From: Kibdelosporangium aridum
Lineage (GTDB): Bacteria; Actinomycetota; Actinomycetes; Mycobacteriales; Pseudonocardiaceae
DNA length: 64,000 nt
Assembly: GCF_900176515.1 (NCBI RefSeq)
Contig: NZ_FWXV01000008.1
Span: forward strand, 62,001-126,000
Reading direction: 5' to 3'
The notes beneath the pieces were generated by a model that was not told where the DNA came from, searched no databases, and saw only the letters and a program-made list of their open reading frames with translations. The stretch's first letter is position 1. Each line of letters starts with the position of its first letter. Both the position numbers and the translations under genes were made by a program. This document shows positions 34,563 through 46,900 of this stretch, piece by piece.

Positions 34563-37500
34563 ATGGCTGAAGTGCAGAACCAGCAACTGGTGGACGCGTT
34601 GCGTGCCTCGTTGAAGGAGAACACGCGGCTGAAGCACGAGTACGACCAGGTGGTGGCCGCTGGTCGCGAGCCGATCGCGATCGTCGGAATGGCGTGCCGG
34701 TTCCCCGGTGGGGTGTCCTCTCCTGAGGATCTGTGGGACCTCGTCGCCTCAGGGACCGACGCCACCACCCCCTTTCCGGCCAACCGGGGTTGGGACCTGG
34801 AGGATCTTTACCACCCGGACCCGGATCACCCCGGCACGTGCTACGCGAGGGAAAGCGGGTTCCTGCACGACGCGGACGCGTTCGACGCCGGGTTCTTCGG
34901 GGTTTCGCCGCGTGAGGCGTTGGCGATGGATCCGCAGCAGCGGTTGATGCTGGAGATCTCGTGGGAGGCGCTGGAACGTGCGGGCATCGACCCAGCGTCC
35001 TTGCGTGGCGCGCCCGTCGGTGTCTTCTCCGGCCTGGCGTTCCACGACTACGGCACCGACTTGCAGCAACCTCCTGACGGCATCGAGGGCTTCATCCTGA
35101 CCGGTGGTGCGGGAAGTGTGCTGTCCGGACGGGTCTCGTACCTGCTCGGCCTGGAAGGGCCCGCGGTCACGCTGGACACGGCGTGTTCGTCCTCGCTGGT
35201 GGCGTTGCACCTCGCGGCGCAGTCCCTGCGGTCCGGTGAGTCCTCGCTCGCACTGGCCGGTGGCGTGACCGTGATGGCCACGCCGAGTTGCCTGATCGCG
35301 TTCTCCCGGCAACGTGGGCTCGCGGCGGACGGGCGGTGCAAGTCGTTCGCCTCAGCAGCCGACGGCACCGGATTCGGCGAAGGCGTCGGCGTGCTCGTGC
35401 TGGAGCGGTTGTCGGACGCGATCCGCAACAAGCACCGGATCTGGGCTGTGGTCCGGGGTTCGGCGGTGAATCAGGATGGCGCGTCGAACGGGCTGACCGC
35501 GCCGAACGGCCCGTCGCAGCAGCGGGTCATTCGGCAGGCGCTGGCCAACGCGGATCTTTTGCCGTCCGAGGTGGACGCTGTCGAGGCGCACGGTACCGGG
35601 ACCACGCTTGGTGATCCGATTGAGGCGCAGGCGTTGCTGGCGACGTACGGGCAGAACCGGGACTGCCCGTTGGCACTGGGATCGCTGAAGTCCAACATCG
35701 GCCACGCCCAAGCGGCTGCCGGGGTCGGCGGCGTGATCAAGATGGTGATGGCGATGCGGCATGGTGTGCTGCCGCAGACGTTGCACGTGGATGAGCCCAC
35801 GCCGCAAGTGGACTGGTCGACGGGTGCGGTGGAGTTGTTGACCGAGACCAAGGATTGGCCTTCGCTGGACCGCCCACGCCGGGCAGCCGTCTCCGGGTTC
35901 GGGGTCAGCGGCACGAATGCCCACGTGATCCTTGAACAAGCACCGCAGCAGGCACCACCACGCACCGACGACAAGCCCGGGGCGTTGGACCGCACCCTCG
36001 TGCCGCTGTTGCTCTCGGCACGTGGTCAGACGGGTTTGGCTGCTCAAGCGCGGAGTCTCGAGGCATTTCTGGCTCAACGGCCGGACTTGGACGTACTGGA
36101 GATCGCGCGTTCGTTGGCGGGCACGCGCGGGGCTCTGAGTGATCGTGCGGTGGTCCTCGCCGCGGACCGCGAAGAAGCCATGGCGGGCTTGGCGGCGTTG
36201 GCGCAGCGCACATCCGCGACCGGTGTCGTGGTTGGCGAAGCCGTCCAGGACAACCAGTTCGCCATCCTGTTTTCTGGTCAGGGCAGTCAGCGGGTGGGGA
36301 TGGCTCGTGGGTTGTATGAGCGGTTCCCTGTTTTTCAGAAAGCTTTTGATGAGGTTTGTGGGTTGTTGGATGCCCAGTTGGCCGGGTTTGTGGATCAGCG
36401 GGTTGCGGATGTTGTGTTCGGGTCTGATGTGCTGGATCAGACGGTGTTCGCTCAGGCTGGGTTGTTCGCCGTGGAGTTGTCGTTGTTCCGGCTTGTCGAG
36501 TCATGGGGTGTCGGCGCGGATTATGTTGGCGGGCATTCGATTGGTGAAGTGACCGCGGCGTGTGTGGCGGGTGTGTTGTCGGTTGAGGACGCGGCGGTGC
36601 TGGTGGCAGCACGCGGCCGGTTGATGCAAGCCCTGCCGCAAGGTGGGGTGATGGTGTCGGTAGCGGCGCCGGAGTCGGCCCTGTCGTCGTACCGGGTGGA
36701 TGTCGCGGCTGTCAATGGTCCTGAGTCGGTAGTGATCTCCGGGACTGAGGATGCCGTGATGGGTATGGCGGAGGAGTTGTCAGGGCAGGGGTTCAAGACC
36801 CGGCGGCTGAACGTGTCGCACGCGTTTCATTCCCGGTTGATGGAGCCGATGCTGGACGAGTTCCGCGCTGTGCTGGACAAGTTGGACTTCAAGTCGCCGC
36901 GGATCGCGATGGTGTCCACTGTGTCTGGTGCGATCGCCGATCCGGAACTGATGGCCTCGCCGGATTATTGGGTTGATCAGGTCCGGCGGACAGTGCGTTT
37001 TGGGGATGCGGTTGCATCGTTGCGTGCCACGGATGTGACGACGTTCCTGGAGCTTGGCCCGGACGGTGTGTTGTCCGGGATGGGCGCGGAGTGCGTTGAG
37101 GACGCCGCGTTCATTCCGGCGTTGCGGCGCGACGGCGATGAGACACGGTCGCTCGTCGCCGCTGTGGCGCAGTTGCATGTGCGTGGCGTGAATGTGGACT
37201 GGTCCGCGATTCTCGGCGAAAGCGCGCGGTGGCCGGTGGAGTTGCCGACATACGCGTTCCAGCACAACAGGTATTGGCTCGTATCCGGCAGTTCCACCGG
37301 GGCTCCGGCAGAGCTGGGGTTGACCGAGACAGACCACCCGATGCTCGGCGCGGTGACGGAAGTCCCCGCGACGGATCAGGTTCTGTTCACGTCCCGATGG
37401 TCTCGGTCGTCACATCCGTGGCTGGCTGATCACGGTGCCGCGGGGGCGATCCTGGTGCCGGGATCGGCCTTCGTCGAGCTCGCGGTCCGGGCAGCCGACC

Positions 37501-40500
37501 AGGTCGGCTGCGGCCTGCTGGCCGAACTGGTCATCGAGAACCCACTGGTGCTGCCCGATCAGCGCGGTGTGCAGGTCCAGGTCGGTGTCGGCGCGGCCGA
37601 CGAGGCCGGGCACCGCCAGGTGCAGATCCACGCCCGGCCGGAGGACGCCGAGCCAGGTACGGGCTGGGTCCGGCACGCGACTGCCCGCGTGGCACCGGAA
37701 ACCGGTGACGCGGAGTTCGACCTGGAGGCCTGGCCGCCCCCGGGCGCGACCGAGGTGCCGGACGCCGTCGCACAGGTCTACGAAGGTCTGGCACACACAG
37801 GGTACGGCTACGGGCCGTCGTTTCAGGGCGTTCGCGCGGTGTGGACCCGGGGCGAGGAATTGTTCGCCGAGGTGGCCCTGCCGGAGCAAGCGGGCGGAGC
37901 CGATGGCTTCGGACTGCACCCGGCGCTGCTGGACGCCGCATTCCACGCCGGGTACTTCCGGATGGATCTCAGCGATGAGGACCGGGCGCTGATCCTGCCG
38001 TTCGCGTGGAACGACGTCCGGATCCACGCCACCGGCGCGACCGCTGTCCGGGTACAGCTGGACATCCAAGGCGACACGGCGCGGCTGAAGGTCGCCGACA
38101 TGCAAGGCAAGCCCGTCGCGAGTGTGGGTTCGGTGGTGGCGCGCCCGATCGCGGATGAGCTTGCCGGGACAGCCGAACCGGCCTCCCACATGTTCCACGT
38201 GACCTGGGAACCGACATCGATCAAACCAGCGGACGCCAGGCTGGACTCGGCGCGGGTCTCGACCGCTGAGGACGTACGCGCCCTCGCGTCGGCGCAGAAC
38301 GCACCGAACGTGCTGCTGCTGGAAGCTGTTGGCGGGCAAGACGTGCACGGGTTGCTGGCGTCGGTGCTGACGGTCGTGCAGGCTTGGCTGGCCGAATCGG
38401 CGTTGCAGGACAGCCGACTGGTGGTGGTGACTCGCGGTGCGGTCGCGGTCCGGCACGCGGTCGAGCTCACCGACCTGGCCGCTGCCGCGGTATGCGGTCT
38501 GGTGCGATCGGCACAGGCCGAGAACCCCGGCCGAATACTGCTGGTCGACATCGACGACGATGCCGAACTGGCATCCGTGCTGGCCAGTGACGAGCCGCAA
38601 TTGGCTGTGCGGGAAGGAGTCTGGTACGCACGCAGGCTGGCAAGGCTGTCTTCCCGGAGTGCGCTGGCCGTTCCCGCGGACGTGCCGGCGTGGCGGCTCA
38701 CGCCCAGCACGGACGGGACATTGGAGAACATGGCGTTGACCGCCGCGCCCGATGTCACCGTTCCTCTCGCCCCTGGCCAGATCCGGATCGATGTCCGCGC
38801 GGCGGGACTGTACCTGCGCGACATCATGATCGGGCTGGGGATGTATCCCGGCGCGGCGGTACTCGGCAACGAAGGCGCCGGTGTGGTGTCCGAAGTAGGC
38901 CCGGGAGTGTCCGATGTGGTCGTCGGCGACCGGGTGATGGGTATGTTCACCGGTGCCGCAGGCTCGATCGCGGTGTCGGATGTCCGTACAGTGGTGCGGA
39001 TTCCGTGCGGTTGGACGTTCGAAGAGGCCGCGTCGGTCCCGATGGCGTTCCTCACCGCCTACTACGCGTTGCACGACTTGGCCCGCGTGCGACCTGGCGA
39101 GTCAGTGCTCGTGCATGCCGCGGCTGGTGGCGTGGGAACGGCGGCGGTGCAGTTGGCCCGGCATTTCGGGGCCGAGGTGTACGCGACCGCGAGTCCCGCC
39201 AAATGGCAGGCCGTCCAGGTCGACGGCACGCGCATTGCCAGCTCACGGACCACGGATTTCGAGCAGCAGTTCCTCGCCTCGACCGACGGACGTGGCGTCG
39301 ATGTGGTGGTCAATTCCCTGACCGGGGAGTTCGTGGACGCGTCGCTGCGACTGCTGCCGCGGGGCGGCCGGTTCGTGGAGATGGGCACCGTCGATCTTCG
39401 TGATGCCAACGAGATCGCGCGGCGGCACCGTGGCGTCACGTATCACCCGTTCGTCCTGCCCGAGGTCGATCCCGACCGGATCAAGCAGATGCTGGCCGAA
39501 CTGGTGACCCTGTTCGAACAGGGCGCGCTGACATTGCCGCCCATGTCCACGTGGGACATCCGGCACGCGCCTGCGGCGTTCCGATACATGAGCCAGGGCA
39601 AGCACGTCGGCAAGAACGTGCTGGTACTGCCGAGGGCGCTGGATCCGGAAGGCACTGTGCTGGTGACCGGTGGTACCGGATCGCTCGGCAGGATAGTGGC
39701 CAGGAGACTGGTCACCGACCATGCCGTGCGCAACCTGGTGCTGGTGAGCCGCCGTGGGCGCGCAGCCGAAGGCGTCCCGGAGTTGGAGGCCGAACTCGAA
39801 CAGCTCGGTGCAAAGGTGCGGACAGTCGCGTGTGACGTGGCTGACCGGGATGCCATGGCCGGAGTGCTCGCGTCGATCGACCCGCCGCTGACCGGTGTGG
39901 TGCACACGGCAGGCGTGATCGATGACGGCGTGATCACCGGTTTGACCCGTGAGCGCCTGGACTTGGTCTTGCGACCCAAGGTTGATGCCGCACAGGTGCT
40001 GGACGAGTTGACCGGCGATCTGGATCTGGCCGTGTTCGCGGTGTTCTCGTCGGCCGCCGGTTCCTTCGACGCGCCAGGCCAAGGCAACTACGCGGCGGCG
40101 AACGCGTTCCTGGACGCGCTGGCGCAGCACCGCCGGTCACGCGGACGGCAGGCTGTCTCGCTCGGCTGGGGACTGTGGTCGCAGACCACGCACATCAGCG
40201 AGCACCTGAGCGACACCGACCAGAAACGGCTGGCACGTGGCGGAATGGCCGGTCTGACCAGTGCAGAGGGCCTTAGGCTGCTCGACATCGCCCTGGGGGC
40301 ACCGGACGCCGTAGTGGTTCCGGCCAAACTGGACTTCGCGGCGCTGCGGACCCAAGCTCGCGACGGGGCGCTGCCCGCGTTGCTACGCGGCCTGGTCACC
40401 CCGGGACGGCGTACGGCACAGAGCGACTCGGTGAGCGCCGACAGCCTGTCCGGCCGGCTTTCCGCGATGTCACTGCAAGAGCAGCGAGAATTCCTGCTCG

Positions 40501-40937
40501 ACTTGGTCCGGCACGAGGCCGCGATCATTCTCGGGTTCTCCTCGGCTGAGGAGATGGAACCGGACCGCGCGTTGCACGACGTCGGCTTCGATTCCCTGAC
40601 CTCGGTGGAACTGCGCAACCGGCTGTCGGCGCTGACCGGGTTGCGGCTGCCGGCCACGTTGATCTTCGACTATCCGACGCCCGCCGCACTGGCCGGTCAC
40701 CTTCGTGACGAGGTGGCAGGCGAACCCGCCGACGAACCGGATGCCGAAGAACAGGAGATCCGCACGCTGCTGGCGGGCATCCCGATCAGCAGGCTGCGCG
40801 AGGTCGGCGTGCTGGACACGTTGCTGGCGTTGGCCAGGCCGGGAGCGGCCGTGGCGGACAGTGGGGAGCTCGACTTGATCGACGAGATGGATGTCGCCGG
40901 TCTCGTGCAGCGGGCGCTGGGTGGTGGCCAGTCTTGA
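34563..40937 (+). CDS. Type I modular PKS 2: extension module 4 (KS-AT-DH-ER-KR-ACP)
   Basis: 2124 residues. An N-terminal docking coiled coil (QQLVDALRASLKENTRL) is followed by KS (Cys208), AT (Ser659, HAFH at 753: malonyl), and DH (His957 in HGAAGAILVP, Asp1124 in LLDAAFH, intact YGYGPSFQG). ER (HAAAGGVG at 1518), KR (IDD type, Tyr1843), ACP (Ser2011) and a C-terminal docking tail (DLIDEMDVAGLVQRALG) complete it. All reductive domains keep their catalytic residues, so a fully reduced methylene is expected. The ER substrate-side motif reads GLYLRD where module 5 has GLNFRD. ATG 34563 is chosen over GTG 34539 because GAGGGAA lies 8 nt upstream and the start aligns with PKS3. The gap to PKS1 is 20 bp. 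Confidence 0.93.
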   Translation: MAEVQNQQLVDALRASLKENTRLKHEYDQVVAAGREPIAIVGMACRFPGGVSSPEDLWDLVASGTDATTPFPANRGWDLEDLYHPDPDHPGTCYARESGFLHDADAFDAGFFGVSPREALAMDPQQRLMLEISWEALERAGIDPASLRGAPVGVFSGLAFHDYGTDLQQPPDGIEGFILTGGAGSVLSGRVSYLLGLEGPAVTLDTACSSSLVALHLAAQSLRSGESSLALAGGVTVMATPSCLIAFSRQRGLAADGRCKSFASAADGTGFGEGVGVLVLERLSDAIRNKHRIWAVVRGSAVNQDGASNGLTAPNGPSQQRVIRQALANADLLPSEVDAVEAHGTGTTLGDPIEAQALLATYGQNRDCPLALGSLKSNIGHAQAAAGVGGVIKMVMAMRHGVLPQTLHVDEPTPQVDWSTGAVELLTETKDWPSLDRPRRAAVSGFGVSGTNAHVILEQAPQQAPPRTDDKPGALDRTLVPLLLSARGQTGLAAQARSLEAFLAQRPDLDVLEIARSLAGTRGALSDRAVVLAADREEAMAGLAALAQRTSATGVVVGEAVQDNQFAILFSGQGSQRVGMARGLYERFPVFQKAFDEVCGLLDAQLAGFVDQRVADVVFGSDVLDQTVFAQAGLFAVELSLFRLVESWGVGADYVGGHSIGEVTAACVAGVLSVEDAAVLVAARGRLMQALPQGGVMVSVAAPESALSSYRVDVAAVNGPESVVISGTEDAVMGMAEELSGQGFKTRRLNVSHAFHSRLMEPMLDEFRAVLDKLDFKSPRIAMVSTVSGAIADPELMASPDYWVDQVRRTVRFGDAVASLRATDVTTFLELGPDGVLSGMGAECVEDAAFIPALRRDGDETRSLVAAVAQLHVRGVNVDWSAILGESARWPVELPTYAFQHNRYWLVSGSSTGAPAELGLTETDHPMLGAVTEVPATDQVLFTSRWSRSSHPWLADHGAAGAILVPGSAFVELAVRAADQVGCGLLAELVIENPLVLPDQRGVQVQVGVGAADEAGHRQVQIHARPEDAEPGTGWVRHATARVAPETGDAEFDLEAWPPPGATEVPDAVAQVYEGLAHTGYGYGPSFQGVRAVWTRGEELFAEVALPEQAGGADGFGLHPALLDAAFHAGYFRMDLSDEDRALILPFAWNDVRIHATGATAVRVQLDIQGDTARLKVADMQGKPVASVGSVVARPIADELAGTAEPASHMFHVTWEPTSIKPADARLDSARVSTAEDVRALASAQNAPNVLLLEAVGGQDVHGLLASVLTVVQAWLAESALQDSRLVVVTRGAVAVRHAVELTDLAAAAVCGLVRSAQAENPGRILLVDIDDDAELASVLASDEPQLAVREGVWYARRLARLSSRSALAVPADVPAWRLTPSTDGTLENMALTAAPDVTVPLAPGQIRIDVRAAGLYLRDIMIGLGMYPGAAVLGNEGAGVVSEVGPGVSDVVVGDRVMGMFTGAAGSIAVSDVRTVVRIPCGWTFEEAASVPMAFLTAYYALHDLARVRPGESVLVHAAAGGVGTAAVQLARHFGAEVYATASPAKWQAVQVDGTRIASSRTTDFEQQFLASTDGRGVDVVVNSLTGEFVDASLRLLPRGGRFVEMGTVDLRDANEIARRHRGVTYHPFVLPEVDPDRIKQMLAELVTLFEQGALTLPPMSTWDIRHAPAAFRYMSQGKHVGKNVLVLPRALDPEGTVLVTGGTGSLGRIVARRLVTDHAVRNLVLVSRRGRAAEGVPELEAELEQLGAKVRTVACDVADRDAMAGVLASIDPPLTGVVHTAGVIDDGVITGLTRERLDLVLRPKVDAAQVLDELTGDLDLAVFAVFSSAAGSFDAPGQGNYAAANAFLDALAQHRRSRGRQAVSLGWGLWSQTTHISEHLSDTDQKRLARGGMAGLTSAEGLRLLDIALGAPDAVVVPAKLDFAALRTQARDGALPALLRGLVTPGRRTAQSDSVSADSLSGRLSAMSLQEQREFLLDLVRHEAAIILGFSSAEEMEPDRALHDVGFDSLTSVELRNRLSALTGLRLPATLIFDYPTPAALAGHLRDEVAGEPADEPDAEEQEIRTLLAGIPISRLREVGVLDTLLALARPGAAVADSGELDLIDEMDVAGLVQRALGGGQS

Positions 40938-40957
40938 CGGAGGAGCGGACGAACCCG

Positions 40958-43900
40958 ATGACGGATGTGCAGAACGGCCAGCTTGTCGACGCGTTACGGG
41001 CTTCGCTGAAGGAGAACGCGCGTTTGCAACAGCAGTACGACCAGGTCGTGGCTGCTGTCTCCGAGCCGATCGCGATCGTCGGGATGGCGTGCCGGTTCCC
41101 CGGCGGGGTGACCTCGCCCGAAGGGTTGTGGGACCTCGTGGCGTCCGGAACCGATGGCGTCACAGGCTTTCCGGAGAACCGGGGATGGGATCTGGAGAAC
41201 CTCTTCCATCCTGACCCTGACCACGCGGGCACGAGTTACGCGAGCGAAAGCGGGTTCCTGCACGACGCGGACGAGTTCGACCCGGCTTTCTTCGGGATCT
41301 CGCCGCGTGAGGCGTTGGCGATGGACCCGCAGCAGCGGCTGATGCTGGAAATATCCTGGGAGGCGCTGGAACGGGCCGGTATCGACCCCGCGTCGTTGCG
41401 GGGTAAGGAAGTCGGCGTGTTCACCGGGTACATGTACCACGATTACGCGAAGGGCAACACCGACGAGTTCGGCGGCGCGCCGCAAGGCGTCGAGGGCTAT
41501 TTGATGACCGGTGGTGCCGGCAGCGTGCTGTCCGGCCGGGTCTCTTACTTGTTCGGCCTGGAAGGCCCTGCGGTCACAGTGGACACCGCGTGCTCCTCGT
41601 CACTGGTCACGCTGCACTGGGCGATCCAGTCGCTGCGGACCCGGGAGTCCTCGCTGGCTTTGGCCGGTGGTGTGACGGTGATGGCCGCGCCGGATGTCTT
41701 CGTCGACTTCTCTCGTCAGCGTGGGCTCGCACCGGACGGCCGCTGCAAGGCGTTCGCGGCGTCGGCGGACGGCACAGCATGGGCCGAAGGTGCCGGTGTC
41801 GTGGTCGTGGAGCGGCTGACCGATGCTGTCCGAAATGGACATAAAGTGCTCGCGGTGATCCGGGGTTCGGCGGTGAACCAGGACGGCGCGTCCAACGGCC
41901 TGACCGCCCCGAACGGTCCCTCACAGCGCAGGGTGATCCGGCGTGCGCTGGCGAACGCGGGCCTGTCGGCCGGTGACATCGACGTGGTGGAAGCGCACGG
42001 CACGGGCACACCGTTGGGTGATCCCATTGAGGCGCAGGCGTTGCTGGCCACGTACGGCCAGGACCGGGACCGGCCGCTGTGGCTGGGGTCGCTGAAGTCG
42101 AACATCGGCCACACCCAGGCAGCGGCCGGGGTCGCCGGTGTGATCAAGATGGTGATGGCGATGCGGCACGGAGTTCTGCCGCGTACCTTGCACATCAACG
42201 AACCCACACCGCAGGTGGACTGGTCGGCGGGCGCGGTGGAACTGCTGACCGAGGCGAGGCAGTGGCCCGCGCTCGACCGTCCCCGGCGGGCCGCGGTGTC
42301 GTCCTTCGGTGTCAGTGGCACCAACTCGCACGTTGTGCTTGAGCAAGCGCCGCAGCAGCTGTCGCGGCCAGAGCAGCCTGGTGTTTTCGGCACGGGACTG
42401 GTGCCGCTGTTGGTGTCCGCACGCGGCCAGGACGGCCTGGCGGGCCAGGCGGAGAAGTTGCGTTCGTGGTGGTCTCAGCGTGATGACCGGCTGGTCGACG
42501 TGAGTCGGTCTCTTGTTGCCACGCGAAGTGTGCTGCCGGACCGTGCCGTTGTTGTCGCCGATGAGCGGGAGGCTGCCCTCGTTGGGTTGGCCGCCGTGGC
42601 GGACAAGGTTCCCGCAGGGGACGTCGTGACCGCGGCGGGCAGTCTTGTGCAGGGCCGGACGGTTTTCGTGTTTCCGGGCCAGGGTGCGCAGTGGGCCGGG
42701 ATGGGTGCGGATCTGCTGGACTCGTGTCCGGTGTTCGCGTCCAAGATGGACGAGTGCGCGGCTGTTCTCGACGAGCTGACCGGCTGGTCCTTGCTTGACG
42801 TGATCCGGCAGGCCGAGGGCGCGCGATCATTGGGCGACGTCGATGTGGTGCAGCCGGTCTCGTTCGCGGTCATGGTGTCGCTGGCCGCTGTGTGGCAGGC
42901 CTGTGGCGTGACCCCGGACGCCGTGGTCGGCCATTCCCAAGGCGAGGTCGCCGCCGCGGTCGTGGCGGGCGCATTGTCCCTTCAGGACGGCGCGACGATC
43001 GTGGTGAAGCGCAGCCTGGCGATTGCCGCGAGCCTGTCCGGCCGCGGCGCGATGGTGTCAGTGGCGGCGAGTGTCGACCGGGTCAGAGAACTGCTCGAAG
43101 ACGGACTCGGCGTGGCCGCGGTCAACGGCCCGTCGTCGGTCGTGGTGTCCGGTGCGCCGGAAGCGGTACAGGCGCTGATCCAGCGGTGCGCGGATCTGGA
43201 CGTGCGCACGCGGCAGGTGCCGGTCGACTACGCGTCCCACTCGTCCTTTGTCGAGGGCATCGAAGCAGAACTGCTGACCGCGCTCGCATCCATCAAGCCG
43301 GTTGCGGGCTCCGTACCGTTCTATTCGACGGTCACCGGTGGCCTGTTCGACCCCACTGGCCTGGATGCGGAGTACTGGTACCGCAACCTGCGGCTGAGCG
43401 TGGAATTCGACGCGACTGTCCGGGAACTGGCTAAGGCGGGGCACCGGGCGTTCGTGGAAGTCAGCCCGCACCCGGTGCTGGTGCCGGGAATCGAGGAAAC
43501 CCTCGCGCAAGCCACGAAGAGCGCGGTCGTGGTGACGGGGACGTTGCGCCGTGACGAGAACTGCGTCCGCCGGTTCCTCAACTCGTTGGCCGTGGCCCAT
43601 GTGCACGGGGTCGCCGTGGACTGGCGAGCCGTCGTCGGCGAAGGCCCTGGATGGCCGGTGGATCTGCCGACGTACGCGTTCCAACGCCAGCGTTACTGGC
43701 TGGAGACCGGGACCGGGGCGAACGATCCGGCAGGTATCGGACTGGGCGCTGTCGACCATCCGATGCTGGACGCGGTGACCGAGATCCCTGGTGCCGACCA
43801 GGTGCTGTTCTCCTCCCGGCTGTCGTTGTGGTCGCACCCGTGGCTCGCCGATCACGCCGCCGCGGGCGACGTTCTGGTTCCGGCGACCGTGTTCGTCGAG

Positions 43901-46900
43901 TTGGCTGTGCGCGCGGGGGATGAGGTGAACTACCCGGCGTTGAGCGAGTTGGTGCTCGAGAACCCGCTCATCGTGCCTGCCGAAGGTGGCGTCCAGCTCA
44001 GGGTGAGTGTCGGTCCGGCCGAGGATTCCGGTCAACGGACAGTTCAGGTGCACTCCCGCGCCGAGGACGTCGAAGCGGAATGGATCCGACACGCGTCCGG
44101 CCGGTTGACAGCGGAGGCCGCACCGGCGGACTTCGACCTACGGCAGTGGCCGCCCGACGGCGCCGTTTCGATCGACGATGCCGCGGCGCGCGCATACGAG
44201 GGCCTCACAGACACCGGATACGGCTACGGACCCGCTTTCCAAGGCCTGCGTGCGGTATGGCGACGCGGCGACGAGACCTTCGCCGAGGTTGTCCTGCCCG
44301 AGGACGCGGGCAAGGCCGTCGGATACGGGTTCCACCCGGCGCTGTTCGACGCGTGTCTGCACGCTGGAGTCTTCGGTGCGACGAGGGACGAGCTCGTCCT
44401 GCCCTTCGCGTGGAACGACGTCCGCTTGTTTGCCTCCGGCGCCACGTCCGTGCGCGTCCACATCTCGCCCGCGGGTGACGACACGGTCAGCCTGCGAATC
44501 GCCGACCCGCAAGGCATTCCGGTCGCGACAGTCGGAGCGTTGACGTCCAGGCGGATGGCCACCCGGCCGGCGAGCACGACATCGCTGGACGACTTCTTCC
44601 GCGTCAGCTGGGACCGGTTGGCCTCAGCACCCACTGAGGTCACTGCGGAGCGTGTGGTGACCGCCGAGGACGTACTGATCCTGGCCAAGGCGTCGACCGT
44701 ACCCGACGTGGTGCGTGTGGACATTGAGCACGACCGCTCCGACGACCGCACTGACCCCGATGTAGTCGGATCGGTGACAGTACGGATGCTGCAGATCCTG
44801 CAGACCTGGCTGACAGAGACGGCATTGCAGGACAGCAAGTTGCTTGTGGTGACCCGTGGCGCGGTCGCTGTACACCACGGTTCCGAACTCACCGACCCGG
44901 CTGGTGCGGCGGTCCGAGGCCTGGTGCGATCCGCTCAGGCTGAGAACCCAGACCGAATCGTGCTGCTGGACACTGACAACGACACCGATCCGTCGGTGTG
45001 GTGTGCCGACGAGCCGGAGTTGGCTCTGCGAGAGGGCGTCTGGTACGCGCGTCGGCTGGCGCGTGTGGGCTCACGGACCGAACTGGCGATCCCACCCGAC
45101 GCGCATATGTGGCGGCTGGTGGCCGGTGCCGACCGGACGCTGGACGGGATGTCACTGGTGCCCGCTGACGTCGAACCCCTCGCGGCGGGGCAGGTCCGGA
45201 TCCAGGTACGGGCGGCGGGCCTCAACTTCCGGGACGTGATGATCGGGCTCGGGATGTACCCGGATCCCGGGATCCTGCTGGGCAACGAGGGCGCCGGGGT
45301 GATTTCCGAGGTCGGCCCGGACGTGCCGGGTCTGGCAGTCGGTGACCACGTGATGGGCGTGTTCCCCGGTGCGATCGGCTCGAGCGCGGTGTCGGACTTC
45401 CGGACTGTGGTGCGAATTCCCTGTGGCTGGTCGTTCGAGCAAGCCGCTTCGGTCCCGACAACGTTCCTGACCGCGTACTACGCATTGCACGATCTCGCCG
45501 CACTGCAGCCAGGTGAGTCGGTGCTCGTGCACGCGGCGGCCGGTGGTGTGGGACTGGCCGCGCTGCAGTTGGCGCGGCATTTCGGGGCTGAGGTGTATGC
45601 GACAGCCAGCCAAGGGAAATGGGAATTCCTACAGGCTGAAGGCGTTGCCGCGGACCGGATCGCGAACTCTCGTGCACTGGATTTCGAACAGCAGTTCCTG
45701 GCTGCCACGAACGGTCGCGGCGTCGATGTGGTGCTGAATTCCCTGACCGGGCCGTTCGTGGACGCGTCACTGCGGTTGTTGCCGCGTGGTGGCCGGTTCC
45801 TGGAGATGGGCCGGATCGACGTCCGTGACCCAGAGGCGGTGCGGCAGCAGCACGCCGGGGTCTCGTATGAGGCGTTCGTGCTCGCCGACATGGATCCCGA
45901 ACGGATCAGGCGGATGCTCACCGATCTGGTGGCCTTGTTCGAGTCGGGTGCGCTGAGGTTGCCGCCGATATCCGCATGGGACGTCGGCAAGGCACGCGAA
46001 TGCTTCCTGTACGTCAGTCAGGGCAAGCACATCGGCAAGAACGTCGTCGTGCTGCCGAAGGCACTGGATCCGGACGGTGCCGTGCTGGTGACCGGCGGGA
46101 CGGGATCGTTGGGACAGTTGGTGGCCCGGCAGTTGGTCACCGGCCACGGCGTCCGCGATCTGGTCCTGGTCGGTCGTCGTGGGCGCGCCACGGCCGGTGT
46201 CGCCGAACTGGAGCGCGAACTCGGCGAGCTCGGGGCCCGAGTCCGGACGGTCGCGTGTGACGCCGCTGACCGGGCTGCGCTGGCCAAACTGATCGGTTCG
46301 ATCGAGCCGCCGTTGACCGCCGTGGTGCACACAGCCGGTGTGATCGACGACGGTGTGATCACCGCCCTGACCCCCGACCGGCTGGACGCGGTGTTCGGTC
46401 CGAAAGTCCGGGCAGTGGCCAACCTGCACGAGCTCACCGCCGGACTCGATCTGTCCGCGTTCGTGGTGTTCTCGTCCGCCGCCGGTTCTTTCGCCGCGCC
46501 AGGGCAAGGCAACTACGCGGCGGCGAACGCGTACCTCGACGCGCTGGCCCAGCACCGTCGTGCCGCGGGGCTGCCCGCGGTGTCGTTGGGCTGGGGCCTC
46601 TGGTCACAGACAACGGACATGAGCGCGCACCTGACCGACGTCGACCAGAAACGGCTGGCCCGTGGCGGCATGATCGGGTTGTCCGTACCGGAGGGAATGG
46701 CCCTGTTCGACGCGTCCTTCCGGGCGTCCGACGCCGCGGTGATCCCGGCCAAGCTCGACTTCGCCGCGATGCGCTCCCAGGCCGCGGCGGGATCGCTGCC
46801 GCCACTTATGCGGGGCCTCGTCGCCGCGACCCGTCGCAAGGCGCAGAACGCGGCCAAGGGTGAGGACCTCACAGCGCGGTTGTCCCAGGTGTCCCCGGCT

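Noticed and set aside
40934..40957. TTG start for PKS3 and GTG 34539 start for PKS2, overlapping the previous stops
   Set aside because: The downstream ATGs (40958, 34563) align with each other, begin the conserved docking helix, and have ribosome sites that would lie inside the longer forms.
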